A stretch of DNA of 64,000 bases from Hepsetus odoe. Its lineage: Eukaryota; Chordata; Actinopteri; Characiformes; Hepsetidae. This document shows, piece after piece, positions 23,224-37,900 of this stretch (position 1 is the first letter of the stretch; each line of letters starts with the position of its first letter). A program made the position numbers and the translations under genes. A model generated the notes under the pieces. It saw only the letters and a program-made list of their open reading frames with translations. It was not told where the DNA came from and did no database searches. The stretch covers positions 8,955,682-9,019,681 of the forward strand of contig CM029386.1 in NCBI GenBank assembly GCA_017165825.1, written 5' to 3'.

Positions 23224-26200
23224 CTACACCCTTCCCCTGAGTGTCTGAAAAACAAAACTTGTGACGGAGAGGGAAAAGAAAAATGGACTTATAATTAAAA
23301 CGGCCAAAATAATACTTTCAACAGAAGCTCAACAGCGATCAGAATGATTAATTAAAAATTATGAAATTATCTTAAAATGTCCATTGTTCCACAGAGCTAG
23401 AATTTTTGCACTCAGTGGTGGGTCAGCAGTACCGGTTTACACTTGGCTGGGAACCCAGCATTGACGGACAATCATACATTCAGTAGTGGAGTTCACACAT
23501 GGGTCAATCTTCACCCTTTAAAATAAATTGTCAAATCGCAGCATGCGCATTCTCCTCAGTGCTGATTAACTTTGGACTAAATCCAGCTGATCGTGAAGTT
23601 CTGACTAAGGTTCAAGCCCAAGTCGTCTACTGTCAACACCTAAGGAAGCAGAAAGACATTAATATCGATGGTCAAATAGAACTTTTGTCATATAGACAAT
23701 GTTTGTCAGAATGTGTCAGGATCTGCAACCTGATTGTCTTTGTAGCTGAATATGGTTTCTTGGGCATTCACGGTAACGGTGGTAGGCGCCTTCTTCACTC
23801 CGTAAAAAGAAACCGTCTCGACTGTGATGTATGAGGCTTCCTCATGACTATGCACCACCTCAGAGGTCAATGTGTTCTGGGGAAAGTCAATGTATGTTTG
23901 AAACATTTATTACATTTGAATGTATAGGTCTCACAGACTTCACATTCTCAATAACTAAGAAGCATTTAAATGATCTGTTTTATTCTTTTGGCTGCTCCTG
24001 TTTAGGTGTCATCACAGCAAATCACCCGTATTCAATTTTTAGGGTCCTCTGCATTTTTCTCCTTCAAACCAACCATCTGCATGTCCTTCCCCACAGCCAC
24101 AAACCTATTTGGTCTTTCTCTTTTCCTCTTTCCTGGCAGGTCCATTTTCAACATCATTCTCCCAATAAAATCCTTGTCTCTCCTGTAAACATGTCCAAAA
24201 CAATGCAATCCTACTTCTCCAACCTGAGCTGTCCCTCTTAATATTCTCATTTCTAATCCTGTCCATCCTCATCACACCCAGCGAAAATACACTTTCAACT
24301 CCGCCTCCTATCTTTTTTGTCAGTGCCACCGTCTCCAACCCATATAGCATAGCTGGTCTCACTACCGTCCTATAAACCTTCCCTTTCACTCTTGCTGGTA
24401 GCCATCTGTCACAGCCACTCTTGTCCACATATTCCTACCTTCCTGAACTCTCTTCTACACTACCAGTTGCTCTGAACTGTTGATCCCAAGTATTTCAATT
24501 CCTCCCCTTTGTCACCACTACTCCCTGCATTCTAGTCACTCCACTTTCCTCCCTTTCATTCACACTCATGTTTTCTGTCTTTGTCCTACTCTCTTTCTTT
24601 CCTTTCCTCTCCATCTCCAGGGTCTCCTCAAGCTGCTTCCTACAATCGCTATAGATCAAAATATAAATCACCAAACATCATCCACAGGAACTCCTGTCTA
24701 ACTTCATCGATCAACTTGTCCATTACTTTGTAAACAAGAATGGGCTCAACATTGGTCCTTGATACAATCCACCCTCTACTTCCAAACCATCCATCACTCC
24801 AACTGCAGATCTCAGCACTGTCACAATGCCTTCAAACATATCCTACTCTCACACTTCTCTGCCACTCCTGGCTTTCTCCAAGTCCACAAAGGCACAACTC
24901 CTTCTGTACTTCTCTGTACTTCTCAATCAACACCCTAAGTGCTAACATTGCATTTGTTGTGCTCTTTCTCGGCCTGAAACTATACTGCTGTTCAATAATC
25001 ATCACCTCTTTTCTTAACCTAGTTTCCACTACTCTTTTCCATAACGTCATGCTGTGACTGATCCACTTTATCATTACTACAGCTCTGGCCATCACCCTTA
25101 TTCTTCAACCAGTAGCAGTACACTTTGTCTCCCTTCCCCAGGCATCCTCTCACTTTCTAAGATTGTGTTAAACAATCTGGTCAGAATCTCCACTTCCATC
25201 TTCTCAACACCTAAATGCTTCCACAGGTATTTCATCTGGACAAACAGCCATTCTATTTTTCATCCTCTTCTTCGCTGCCCTTACTTTGATCTTGCTTATC
25301 TGCTGCAGTTTTTGGTTCAGTGTCTAATCTTCTCTATTTCTTTCATTCTCTTCATTCATCAGCCCCTCAAAGTATTTCCATCTGCTCAACACACTCTGCT
25401 CAGTTGTGAGTACATTTCCATTTCCATTTCTATCCTTTATCAACATGACCTGCTGCACATCTTTTCCAGCTCTGGCTCTCAGTCTACCCAGTCAGAATAG
25501 GTCTTTTTCTACCTCCTTACTGTCCAAATGGTCATACGATTCACCATACACCTTATCTTTAGCCTTCACCACTGCTTTCTTTGCCCTGCACTTCTTCCCC
25601 TAGAACTCCTGCCTAATTTCTTCCCCTCTCTGGCTATTCCACTTCTTATTCGCTAGCCTCTACTTCTGTGTTCCACCATTAGGATTTTTTATCCTTCTTC
25701 TGTCCAGATGTCACACCAAGTACCATTCCAGTCACTTCCCTTACCACCTTTGCAGTCCATACCTACCAATTAAATTATTTGGTTTCATGAGTCAAAAACA
25801 TTTGAAAGGGTTACTGTGTATTATGTTACCTTCAAAAAAAAAATCCAGAGTAAAATACTACTCATAATATATGATGACTGAATAGGTGAAGATTATGTTG
25901 GCTTTTGTTACAAACCAAACACAGTGAAATCAAAACAGATTTTGTTTGCATTTAAGGACTACATGAACAGTATGTTTCAAAACTAACAGTGTGAACAGTA
26001 TATATAGCTTGTAAACAGAAATCTGAATGACAGAGCCACATCAGGGTTGCTGGAACCCTGATGGAAATTTGTAACTTCAAAATATGTCCTTTGAAGACCA
26101 TATTAAACAGCATTTATATAACCAAAAGAGGGGAAAAAGAGCATTCGGATAGATTTCCATTTTCATTCATACATTGGGATGTGTATTATTAATTTAAACT

Positions 26201-28923
26201 ACAAAAAAGTAAGTGCTAGTTTAATCAACTAGTAGCATTGATGAGTGAAGTGATTTTGGAGAGCAATGTTATATTTCCAGCCTGTAGGACTGAGTGTTGT
26301 AGTGAACCTGAGTTTATCCTCTTGAACATGCCAGTAAAATAACAATTAAGACCTTAAACTCAGTAAATCTAAGAAAACACTTTTTACAGATCCACAGGAA
26401 CACTGCACATGTAAAATATTTTATTCAGAAGCACTGCACTGAAGCTGCAATAATAATTCTTCATATTAATGTGATCCAATTTTCAAATACCTGTTTCAAA
26501 CTGAAGACAATGTAGGCATACTGATCAGTCTCGTATGTGTTGAGAGTCTCCCCATCGTCCCAGAAAACATCGCCTTCTGCCAGGCCCTCTTCAGTCAAGC
26601 ACACCATGAGGTGCAGGGGCTGCCCACTACTCACCCAAAGAGTTGTGTTGGGTCTCTGAAGTATTCAAAAGAAACAGAGTACTGTTGTTGGGGTTCTGTA
26701 AACATGGGCAAACTTTAATCATTTAAGTCATTCAAGTCAAAATACTTTAGGCCCCATCCATTACAATTGTAGTCCATAAGAAATGTGAACACTTGAGATG
26801 TCTACTGTATAGCCAAAAGTATATAGACACACCTCCATACTGATAAGTTTAGGCATTTCAGCCATTGCACAGCTGCATTCTAAATTCTAAGATTCCACAT
26901 TTTCTACCAGTCAAGTTTCTTGAAACCTCTTTACTACTAGACTTGCTGCATTCAAGGTTGAGTATGATTTATGATACAAGTTATTAAGGTAAACATTCCT
27001 CCAACCTGTTTAGGTATGATGGATCCTTCTCGAAGATGCAAGTTGATTTTGTCTAGTAGAGCTTGAAGCTTGATTTCTTCACCCTTGCTTAATAAGGAGT
27101 CACCCTGTAACACACACACACACAAACTTAAACAACAGTTCTAAAAACAATCTGCAGCCCCATGTCACATTTTAGGTCAGTTATATGGACAGTGCTTAAA
27201 AAAGAACCTTACCGTGTAGAAGTCATACCAGAGACCCTGAGGAAAATAGCCATGCACATAATCCACACCAGGATCCAAAACTGGTGTCACCAATAAACTC
27301 TTCCCCCACAAGAACTGTCTGTCTATACCATACGTCTTTGGATCTGTAGAGTACCTGAAATATATTCAGTGCAATATAAGAGTGTGTGTACAATGTAGCT
27401 AATGTCAAAATACCAATATAAACCTTTTTTTTGTACACAAAAATTGATTAATAAGTAACTGCATCACAAATATTCACCAAAACACCACCAGGAACTCATG
27501 ATAATTATATGGAATTCAATAATCTCATAATCTCAAAATAATCACAACTGTAGTATATGCACAAGCATACTGTGCAGCCCTATTAAGCTCTACGGTAGCA
27601 ATGAAAATTATATTATTATAAATTATAGTTAGGTTGCATGTTTGCGACACAGATTACGTTTTTACTCTTAAAGAAAAAAGTGAAAGGGACTATTCTTGTC
27701 ATTGTGAACCAGCACACAGACAACGAAATTCAACCTCTGCATTTTACTTACTTTTACATACACACGTGCAGCTATTGAAAGCACCCGGGAGCAGTGATGG
27801 GGATGGTACCTTACTCAAGGGTACCTCAGGGCAACCTACTGGTCTGAGATTCGACCCTGCAACCTTCTGATTCCGGAGCCAACTTCCTAACCACTAGGCC
27901 ACCACTGCCCCATGAGGTTGATGTCAAAAAAAGACTGGTCCATTCTTATGATGGAAAATGAATTCAAAATCATTTCATTTGAAAAGGGGCACCCAAACTT
28001 TTAAAACTGCGTGTGTGTCACAAAAGCTAATGTCTGTGCCTTACTCAAAAAACAGTGGCCTGGCAACAGTGTGTCCCCTGAGGTGTGCATGATGGAAGAG
28101 GGTGTAAAGGAAGGGAAAGAGGGAATAACGAAGCAGTAGAGCTTCCTTCATCACTGTGCGGGCAAATGGACTAAATACAGTTGGATCCTGAGCCTGCAGA
28201 AAGCACAACAAAAACATTACAACACATCACACAGTGGCACATCATTTCACATTTAAAACTTCACATTTCTTTATGAATAAAAACAAGACATCAAGTATCA
28301 AATCACAGAAAGCATGGCAAAGACAGGAAGCTAAATTTCAAAATGACATATTGTACATTAAAAAGAACCAAAAGAAAAGTGCACAGGCACAAACATGCCT
28401 GTGATTCTTTAGTGTTATGGTTTCTGGTAAATGGATAGAATGCTCCCAGCTGAGTCCAGCGCACACACAGCTCTTCGGTGGTGGTGCCCGAAAAGCCACA
28501 GATGTCTGCACCCACCAGCGGAATGCCCAGAAGGTTGAAAGTGAGCATACCTGGATGGGGGGGGGGGGGGGGGGGCAAAGGAGAAGATCAGACATAGGAC
28601 ATAATAAGCTAAATTAAATAAACACACCTGCAGACAGTGACACTGTAAATACTCTTGGGCAAATATGATTATTGAATGTACAGATTTCAAGGGCAGTGTT
28701 TTTTCAGTCCTCTGCAACTCACCTTGTTTCCATACCTCATAAAAATGACAATGTGAATAAATTTGCAAGATATCACCCTGTGTATTTTCCAAAACGACTG
28801 GGTGAGTGAGAGTTTCTTTACTCCATCAAGAGAAAAGTAGTAAAGTTATAAACCTACTGTCAAGTGACATCGCTCTACTAAAAAAAACAAACAAACCCTT
28901 GACCTTGTGTCTGGGAGATAGAG

Positions 28924-28961
<38 letters not shown>

Positions 28962-31900
28962 GCACGCACACACAGGTATATATATCGGTACCAGTACACA
29001 TTGTCTCCACTCAGTCTGGTAATAAACTCAACTGCCATCTACCCTAAACATCTCCATGCTTCCACTGCTATGTCATCCAGGATAACAGCCTTTCCATTCT
29101 TCATCCTCTTTACTTTACCCACTCTTACTTCCATCTTGCTTATTTCCTCCTGGTGAACGTCCTGGTTCACTATCCTCACATCATTCAATCCTCCCTCTCA
29201 TTTTCTTAATTTAAAGCCCCTCAAAGTACTCCTTCCATCTGCTCAACACACTCTGTTCACCTGTGAGTGTTTCCATTTCTGTCCTTAATCACCCTTATCT
29301 GCTGCACATCTTTCCCAGCTCTGTCTCTCTGTGTAGCCAATCGGTATAGGTCCTTCTCTCCCTCCTTACTGTCCAACCCTTCATACAATTCACCTTATCT
29401 TTAGCCTTCGCCACTGCTTTCTTCGCCCTGCGGTTCATCTCCTTGTACACCTGTACACTTTCTTCATCTCTCTGACTGTCCTTCTTCTCTGCCTCCCTCT
29501 TCTTTTGTATATACTCCTGGACTTCTCGGTTCCACCACCAGGTTTCATTATCCTCCTTCTTCCTTCCAGATGTCACACCAAGTACATTTCTAGCTGTCTG
29601 CTTTACCACTTCTGCAGCAGTTTCCCAGCAATCTGGTAGCTCTTCAGCACCTCCCAGTGCCTGTGTTAAACTGCCTGAATTCCACCTTGCAGTCCTCCTT
29701 CTTCAGTTTCCACCTCTTGATCCTTGATTCTGCCCTCACTATACTCCTCTTCTTGACCTCCAAGGTCATCCTACAGACCACCATCCTTTGCTGTTTAGCT
29801 ACAATCTCCCCTGTCACTACTTTGCAATCTCCAGTCTCCTTCAGACTGACACTCCTGCAAAGGATATAATCCACCTGTGTGCATCTTCCTCCACTCTTAT
29901 GTGTCACACTGTGTTCCTCCCTCTTCTTAAAATAAGTATTAAAGCCATTTCCATCTGACTTTCAGCATTCCTTTCCTTGACACCATACCTACCCATCACC
30001 TATGTTCCCTTCACCATGAAGACCATTAAAATCTGCACCACTCTCTCTCCCCTGGGTACAATCTGTATACCATACATCTTTGGATCTGTAGGGTACCTGA
30101 AATATATTCCGTGCAATATAAAAGTGTGTGTACATTGTAGCTAATGTCACAATATCAATATAAATCTTCTCCTTCACTTCATCTAACTCACTCCAGAATT
30201 ATTCTTTCTCTTCCATCTCACAACCAACTTGTGGGGCATAAGCACTTACAACATTCATTATCACACCTTCAACTTCCAGCTTCAAACTCATTACCCTATC
30301 TGACACCCTCTTCACCTCCAAAACACTCTTCACATACTCTTCTTTCAGGATAACACCTATCCTATTCCTTCCATCTATACCATGGAAAAACAATTTAATC
30401 CCTCCTCCTATACACCTGGCTTTACCCTTCCATTTAGTCTCTTGCACACACAGAATGTCAACCTTCCTTCTCTCCATCATATCAGCTAATTTTTTTCACC
30501 TTTTTTCACTAATTTTTTGCACCTTGCTCAAGGGTACCTCAGGGCAACCTATTGGGAAGGGGTTCAAACCCCTGATCCTCCGATCATGCGGCCAACACCC
30601 TAACCACTAGGCCACCGCTACCCCATTCTTCTCCTTTGGGGCAGCGATGGCCTAGTGGTTAGGGGAGTTGGCCACTGCATCGGAAGATTGTGGGTTTGAT
30701 TCCCTCACCAGTAGGTTGCCCTGAGGTACCGTCAAGGTACCGTCAAGGTACCGTCCCTGTCACTGCTCCCCGAGCGCTTTCAATAGCTGCCCCCTGCTGC
30801 ACGGTGCTTGAGTGTTTAAATGCAGAGGTCCAATTTTGATGTGGTTCACTGTGTGCTGTGCTGTGACCTCGCAATGACAAGGGTTGTCACTTTCACTTCA
30901 CTTTGGCCAACGGTACTCCAATTTCCAACAACACCCTGTAGGCTAACAGCACTGGTAGCGGTCATTGTTAACCCAGGCCTCGACCAATCCGGTATGGAAT
31001 TCTGTTTTGGTGCACTACAGTTACGGCATTTAGCAGACGCTCTTATCCAGAGCGACTTACATGTCCTAATTATTGTCCTAGTTTTGTTTTCCACATACTG
31101 ATTTGACGTACCCCTCCCCATTTATCTTGGCTTGGGACCGACCCATTGAAATACACTGGCTGGGTTAGGTGTAATAATATTGCATGATAACATTACATTA
31201 ATATGAAATTGCCATGTTATTATTGCTTCCTCTCACAGGGCCTGATTTCCTACTCCTAGAGTGTATCTGAAAGTGAAAGTGACCATTCGTCATTGTAAAA
31301 CGCAGCACAGCACAACACGAAGCCATTTAAAGCACCCGGGGAGCAGTGATGTGCACAGTACCTTGCTCAAGGGTACCTCAGGGTAACCTACTGGTCTGGG
31401 ATTCGAACCCACAACCTTCTGATCCTGCGGCCAACTCCCTAACCACTAGGCCACTGCTGTCCCTTATCTTTGTTTCTCCTTGATCGGTTACCTGGAATTG
31501 ACATATATAAGTCTTTCCATTGACTTTTGTTGTCCCCTAACCAGTGACCAGAGTACACTCCCTGACTCGGAAACGTGGAGCGGGAAATCACAAATGGACG
31601 CTTCCCCAGGATCCTCTTCAAAGCACTGAGAGAAAAGCATAAAACAAACATTCATTTTGAAAATAACTCAGCTAGAATGACATCTTACACAAATCCTCAG
31701 AAAATGTTTTTAAAATCTAAAAAACTAAGTGCATTAACACAGTTCAGGACTGTAAATTTGTTTTCCATTCTTCAATTGCAACTTAATATTTATGCAAAAG
31801 CACAATTCCCCTATGCACAGCAACTCATTATTTAATCATTTTGTACATGTAAACAAAAATCTGCAACAAAACATTCACTATTACATTTTCTGTAATAATT

Positions 31901-34900
31901 TGAAAAAAATAACCAGGCCTAATTTAGCATAACCTTTTAGTATTTAATTTGATTAATTTATTTTATTGATTAATATTATGAATATGGTCTTATGAAGCTA
32001 AAATCTATGAAATACTAGTTTTGGTTTCCTTTAGGACACACATTCAGACCATGCTTTTACCGTAAGAGTATACCACATAAACAGACTTGCATGAAAAGGA
32101 CACCATTGACTGCAGGGGAACTGAATGCGCCAAAGTTACAAAGGTTTTCATATGTTGCCAAAACAGAATACTCAGATGCATGCAGTGAACATGGAAATGT
32201 TTTGTAATAACAACCAAAGCTGTGCCAAGAAAAAAGCTCATCCCACAGAATAGGTTGTATTCTGTGATAAATAAATAAATGAAGTAAGGGTGTCGGTTAC
32301 TATAAACTCATAACCTCTGTTTTGAGTTTGGGGAAATACAATTTTGGGCTTGCTTAATAAAATACTGCCCTCTTTATGCAAGTTGTGAACTTTTTGAAGT
32401 TTTGAAACTAAGTGTGCAATTTTGCAACAGTAATCGGTCAGCAAAAGCATTTAACAAAACCAGTCTCACAAGACAATTACAGGAGAAGGACTTATAATAG
32501 AAGTTTATAATCATAAAATGTAGTCAATTTGGACACTTCCTATTCATTACTATATGACCTACATTTTGTCCCTCCAAGGTCCAGTAATGACATTTTTGAG
32601 TGTTACATATGTAACAAAAATAGTTATATTTCTTGTGCATCTTTATATGACCCACAGCAGTCCCACCCGCTCATGGTCATTTTATTGACTATGTAAATAA
32701 GCTGGTTTTATCTTCCTATTAGCAGCAATAAAAATGGTTAATCTGGCAAAACCTGCCACACCTACTCAAGAATTGTGCAGCCCTTTTAAATAATGTAGAT
32801 GAATGTGTAAGAATATTTGTGTGCGACACTATGACAATGTGTTACCTTGCTGAAGCTTTGGCTTCCATAAGTCCATACAAGCTGTGCACGTTGTAGTGAG
32901 ATGTGATTTTCTGGCGTGCCGATGCACAAACTGTCTTAGCTCTCAGGCTACCACCTAAAACACCTACATAAGACAATATAATATAAAGCCTGCTGAATAA
33001 ACATATGCCACAGAATTTTTCCCCTCATATGACAACTCACAAACTACAATTAGTCCTAATATTCAGCCTTTCATTTATATGCTTTCTGTATATGTTTTAC
33101 ATCCGAAGTGTTTATCTTCTTCATCCCACGCAGTAGCTGGCTACATGATTTAACTAAAATTGGTTCAGGTTGGTAACTCAAGCTGTTTTAAGATGCTTTA
33201 TGCTTGAACATTTTCTGTTTGTATTTATATTTATAACCTATAAATGTGTAGTCAGTCAGTCAGTCATTTTCTGCCGCTTGTCCCAAACGGGGTCGCGGGG
33301 GAGTGCTGAAGTCCATCCCAGCTCACACAGGGCGAAGGACTGGGGACACACCCTGGACAGGTCGCCAGCCCATCGCAGTAAATGTGTAGTCAAAGTTTAT
33401 AAATACAGAATAAAAAAAAATAATAATAATAAATAAGGTTCAAGCTGATATCATTACTACAGGCCTGAAAAAGAGCTGCTTTAAAAACACTTTTTGTTTT
33501 CACTCTCTGTATTTCTAACCTATGCCTAGGCGAGGCATACTTTTGCTGTTGATCCTTTTGCTGAATAGCAATGGTCACTTAAATGTCTAAAAATGTTAAA
33601 CCCACAGCATTCTGATGATGCTTACTCCAAAAAAATAAAAATAAAAAGGGACTACCTGGTGTATAAGGAGGATTTTCTAATTCATTACTGGGGCAGCCAT
33701 CGATAGACCCATCATAGAAATTAGACGGTTCATTCATGTCCTAGAAAGGATGGAATTTTGACAGAAAAAAAGGCAGGAGTGAGAGCGAACGGTCTGAACA
33801 AATCAGGCTGATTAAATGACATAATATTTACTCACAATCCACAGCCCATCAAAAGGAACTTTCTCATGAAAGCTTTTCAAATTTTGGTACCACCACTCAT
33901 GTGTGTCTGGGTTGGAGAAGTCAGGGAAGGCTGTAAGTCCTGGCCAGACCTGAGAAAACAATCAATCAGTAAATTAAAGTCCTATTGGAAAGCACCTATA
34001 GTCAACATGAAGGCTGGTCTAAAGAGTCAAACACTGGAATAAGAAGGCTATGAAATAAGAAGTTTTGGCCTTGTTATGTTTTTGGATGAACAAGGGCCTT
34101 ATTTAGTGAAGCAGATTATAGATTGTGCATTTGCCATATTTCATTACAATTTATAATCATCATAGAAAAGCATAAAGGTTTGACAGGTTATGACACTAGG
34201 AGGAGGGAATTCAATAAAAAGCAGGCCAGAGAGCAAAAGAAGTAAAAATGCTTGGAACCACAAATAATATAAGCCTATATGTAAAACCTATTTTGGTACA
34301 GATAAATGCATATAGTGATAGTAATATGCAGGCTTTGTACAACTTCACACATTTGGAAAAATTGAAGAGGGGCTTAAAAAACAGTAGCTGCTTCTTAAAA
34401 TGTGAAGAAGAATGCATAGAGAAAGAGCTGAGTAAAATTATTTTATACATTTTTTTTTTTTATATTCTGAAAGTGGCAGATCTGGGGTGGATAACATACC
34501 AAGATAAAAAAAAAAGACTCCTTTGCAATACACAATGCTACTGTTATTCATCATGCATTTCTTTTAAAACTGTGTGTGCGTTTTATTTCCATGCTTCTGG
34601 GCAAACAGAAGACGAGCATTTCTGTGCTTTTATTTTTAGCAAAGGAGTTTGTGATTGAGTGTAGGAACAGACATAACGTTTATTTTTTGGCTGCATAACT
34701 GATTTTTTTCCCCTCTTTCTTTCTGGCTGCCCAGATTGACTGCTCTCGAAAGACTGTTTGCAGAATATCAATAAAGATGTTACAGCTTTTGGTATGCTAC
34801 TGTTATTCATCATGTATTTCTCTTACAGTATTGTGTGTTTTTCTGTCTGATTTTTGTCCACAGACCTGTCCTGAAACATCAGAATACAGCATGGAACCTA

Positions 34901-37900
34901 CTCAGCACTATTTGTGAATGAAGTGCCTGTGTCCATATTTTAATTGGATGTATAGTTTACAAATAGCAACTTTCTTTTAATTTTAAAAGTAAATGAACCA
35001 GACTTAAAGCGTGCTTGTAAAGATCACAGTAAGCTTTGCTGGTCAGCATGATGAAGATTTGAGACAGCGATCAACCTTTTATAGCTTCATAATATCTGTG
35101 TCTGGTTTTGAATATTTAATTGTCCAAGATGGCATTAAACAGAAAAGACAAGAAATTCTATTTGTTTAACTGTTGATTATAATTTTATATTAAATTTAAC
35201 AGCAGAGCAGCTCTTACACAGCTCATACATAAAATTTACCCGACAGAAAAATAGTTACAAAGTCAGTGCTCATTAATTCGGAATCAACAAGTAGTGCACA
35301 TAAAACATGTCTGTGTTCACCTTGCCAATGAGTGTCTCTCCACTGTAGCTGTTGATGAAGATTCCCCGCTTTATTCCCTCCTCATATGGCCAATAGGAGC
35401 CTGTGGGTTGAGTACTGCTAATACCCGGATCCTGTGAATAAATACAATAAGTATTATGACCTATTAAGTCAAAAGGAATGTATTGAATAATAATTACGCA
35501 ACTTTCTATAATTTACAACCCTGGCAATTTGGCCAGACTGGACAACCTCAATTTTTAAGCACACCAACCTTGCTTTTCTGAATTAATTTACCAACCTTGC
35601 ACCTCCTTAAAAACACAAAAGATGTGCAATGCTCCAGCATTCTCAATGCATTCTTCACCATAAAGTTACAGAACAATGCTAGGAGTTATCACTTAATGAT
35701 CTCTTTGAATTCCTGATAAAAAGGTGCAAAAAGTTGCACTGAAAGTGACAACCCTTGTCATTGCGAGGTCACAGCACAGCAGACAGTGAACCACAACGAA
35801 ATTGGACCTCTGCATTTAACCCATGCACACTCAAATACCATGCAGCAGTGGTTAGCTATTGAAAGCGCCCAGGGAGCAGTGACGGGGACGGCACCTTGCT
35901 CAAGGGTACCTCAGGGCAACCTATTGGGAAGGGGTTCGAACCCCCGATCCTCCGATGATGCAGCTAACTCCCTAACCACTAGGCCACCGCTGCCCCCCAA
36001 GTGTCATGAGACAATGTCCACAAATGCTGACTGCAAACAACCAATAGCCTTATGAATGAACCAGAAGACAGACTGATTGGTGGTTAACCATATAATGGTG
36101 TTCTTTCAATAAAGAAAAATTGTATCTAGAGACACATTAAAATATATATCATCATATCTAAGAGAACACAGCTTTTACTCTAATGCTAGAGACTACAGTG
36201 GCTAGCTAACATATTTACAAATATATGAATGTACCTATATTCAGTGACAGCTCAGTCAAACTGTAGTAGTGCAAATGACAGAAGTAGTTTTGTTTTTCAG
36301 TTTTTTTAAAAGGTGCCTAGACTCCAGAATTACATATTTTGGAGCGAGGCAGTTTGCCAACTGTTAGCTTCTGCTTATCACAACTGCTACACTCCCTCCT
36401 TTATCTCGAACACTCTGCACAACCTTCTCACGGTGTCCCTCACCACCACCATGCTTCAGCAAACAGGCTTTTTTGGACATTTGAACATTTGGCAGCATCT
36501 ACATGCCATTTCTCTGCACAATTTGTGTTTTTACAACAACTTTTTTTTTTGGCAGAGGCGCAGTTTCATTGAGTAAGAAGTGGGAGGTTTTTAAAGACAT
36601 GATTGGATCAGCCCAGTGTCAGGAAAAAAAATTGGGCTGTTTAATGGGTCAGTTAGACATGAAACGTAAAAAGAAAAGCAGATTGGCCCACTGGGTAAGT
36701 GTCTGGTCTGCCAATTTCTTCAAAAAGAAGGAACCAATCATGTCATTTAATTTAATATCCAGATACACCAGTGTATCTACATGCATCTATAAGGCTTTAT
36801 GTAAAGTAGTGTCTAGAGCCATGAAAAACACTACTGTGAGTCAAAACGCTTTTTACCAGAATCATGACATAGCGTTGGTTGTGCATGTGAAGGTTTTTCA
36901 CAAAGTCAGGCAGGGTTGAAAAATTTGCAGGCTCAAAAGTGAAGTCCAGGGCACGGTCCATGTAGTCAATGTCATTCCACTGGGCATCCTTAAACATAAA
37001 CAGATATGAGACAAAATCAGAAAAAAGAAAAAAACAACAACATAAGGTAAAAATGTCCTAAAGATTTAATGCAAAACACAATAACATATGGATTTTCCAT
37101 ATAACACGGCATCCCCTATGTCACACATTAGCTTAGAACCAGGCTCCTCTCATCATTACCAGAGAATATCTATTCTTAGTACGATAAGGAAGCAGTACAG
37201 ACGCCAATCTAGGGTCTCCTGCGCTGGTAACCTGCTCCCAGTACCCATCATAAAAACAAATAAAACACAGCGTCCGACTAAAATCAAATGTTCACTGCTG
37301 AATGTTCGCTCCTTAGGAAACAAGGCAGTGCTTATTAATGAGATGGTACTTGACACAAAGTCAGATATCTGTCTACTGACTGAAACTTGGCTTAGACCCA
37401 CTGACACCATCCCCTTAGTGGAAGCCTCCCCGGATGGGTTCTCATACCTGCATAAATCATGCTCAGCAGGACGTGGTGGTGGCCTGGCTGCAATTTTTGA
37501 TGAATCATTTAAGGTTGATTCAAAAACTACTGAGAGCTTCCACACATTCGAAGTGATGCTGCTAAGCATTAGGTCTGATTTAGCGGTCCATATCCTATTA
37601 GTTTATAGATCTCCAGGACCATATGCTGCCTTTATCAATGAATTTGGCAATCTGCTCTCTGACTTGGTTGTTAGGTTTACTAGATTCGTGATGTTAGGTG
37701 ACTTTAACATACATGTTGATACAGAGACGGATGCAGGTGCCAAAAGCTTCCTAACGCTCCTTGATTCTGTCGGTTGCACTCAGCATATATCAAGACCTAC
37801 CCATGTACAAGGACACACGTTAGATCTAATTATCTCGTATGGACTTGACATTGATACTGTACTGGTCCACTCCTTAAATAAACTTTTTTCCGACCATTCT

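Noticed and set aside
24105..24428. Minus-strand open frames of about 100 aa as host genes
   Set aside because: The translation matches RTE reverse transcriptase C-terminus with frameshifts; a LINE remnant. The same holds for frames near 24832-25095, 29295-29907 and 30199-30480.
36313..36919. Overlapping plus-strand frames up to 138 aa opposite gaa exon 7
   Set aside because: Antisense shadow of gaa exon 7 and intron; no domain or splice support.
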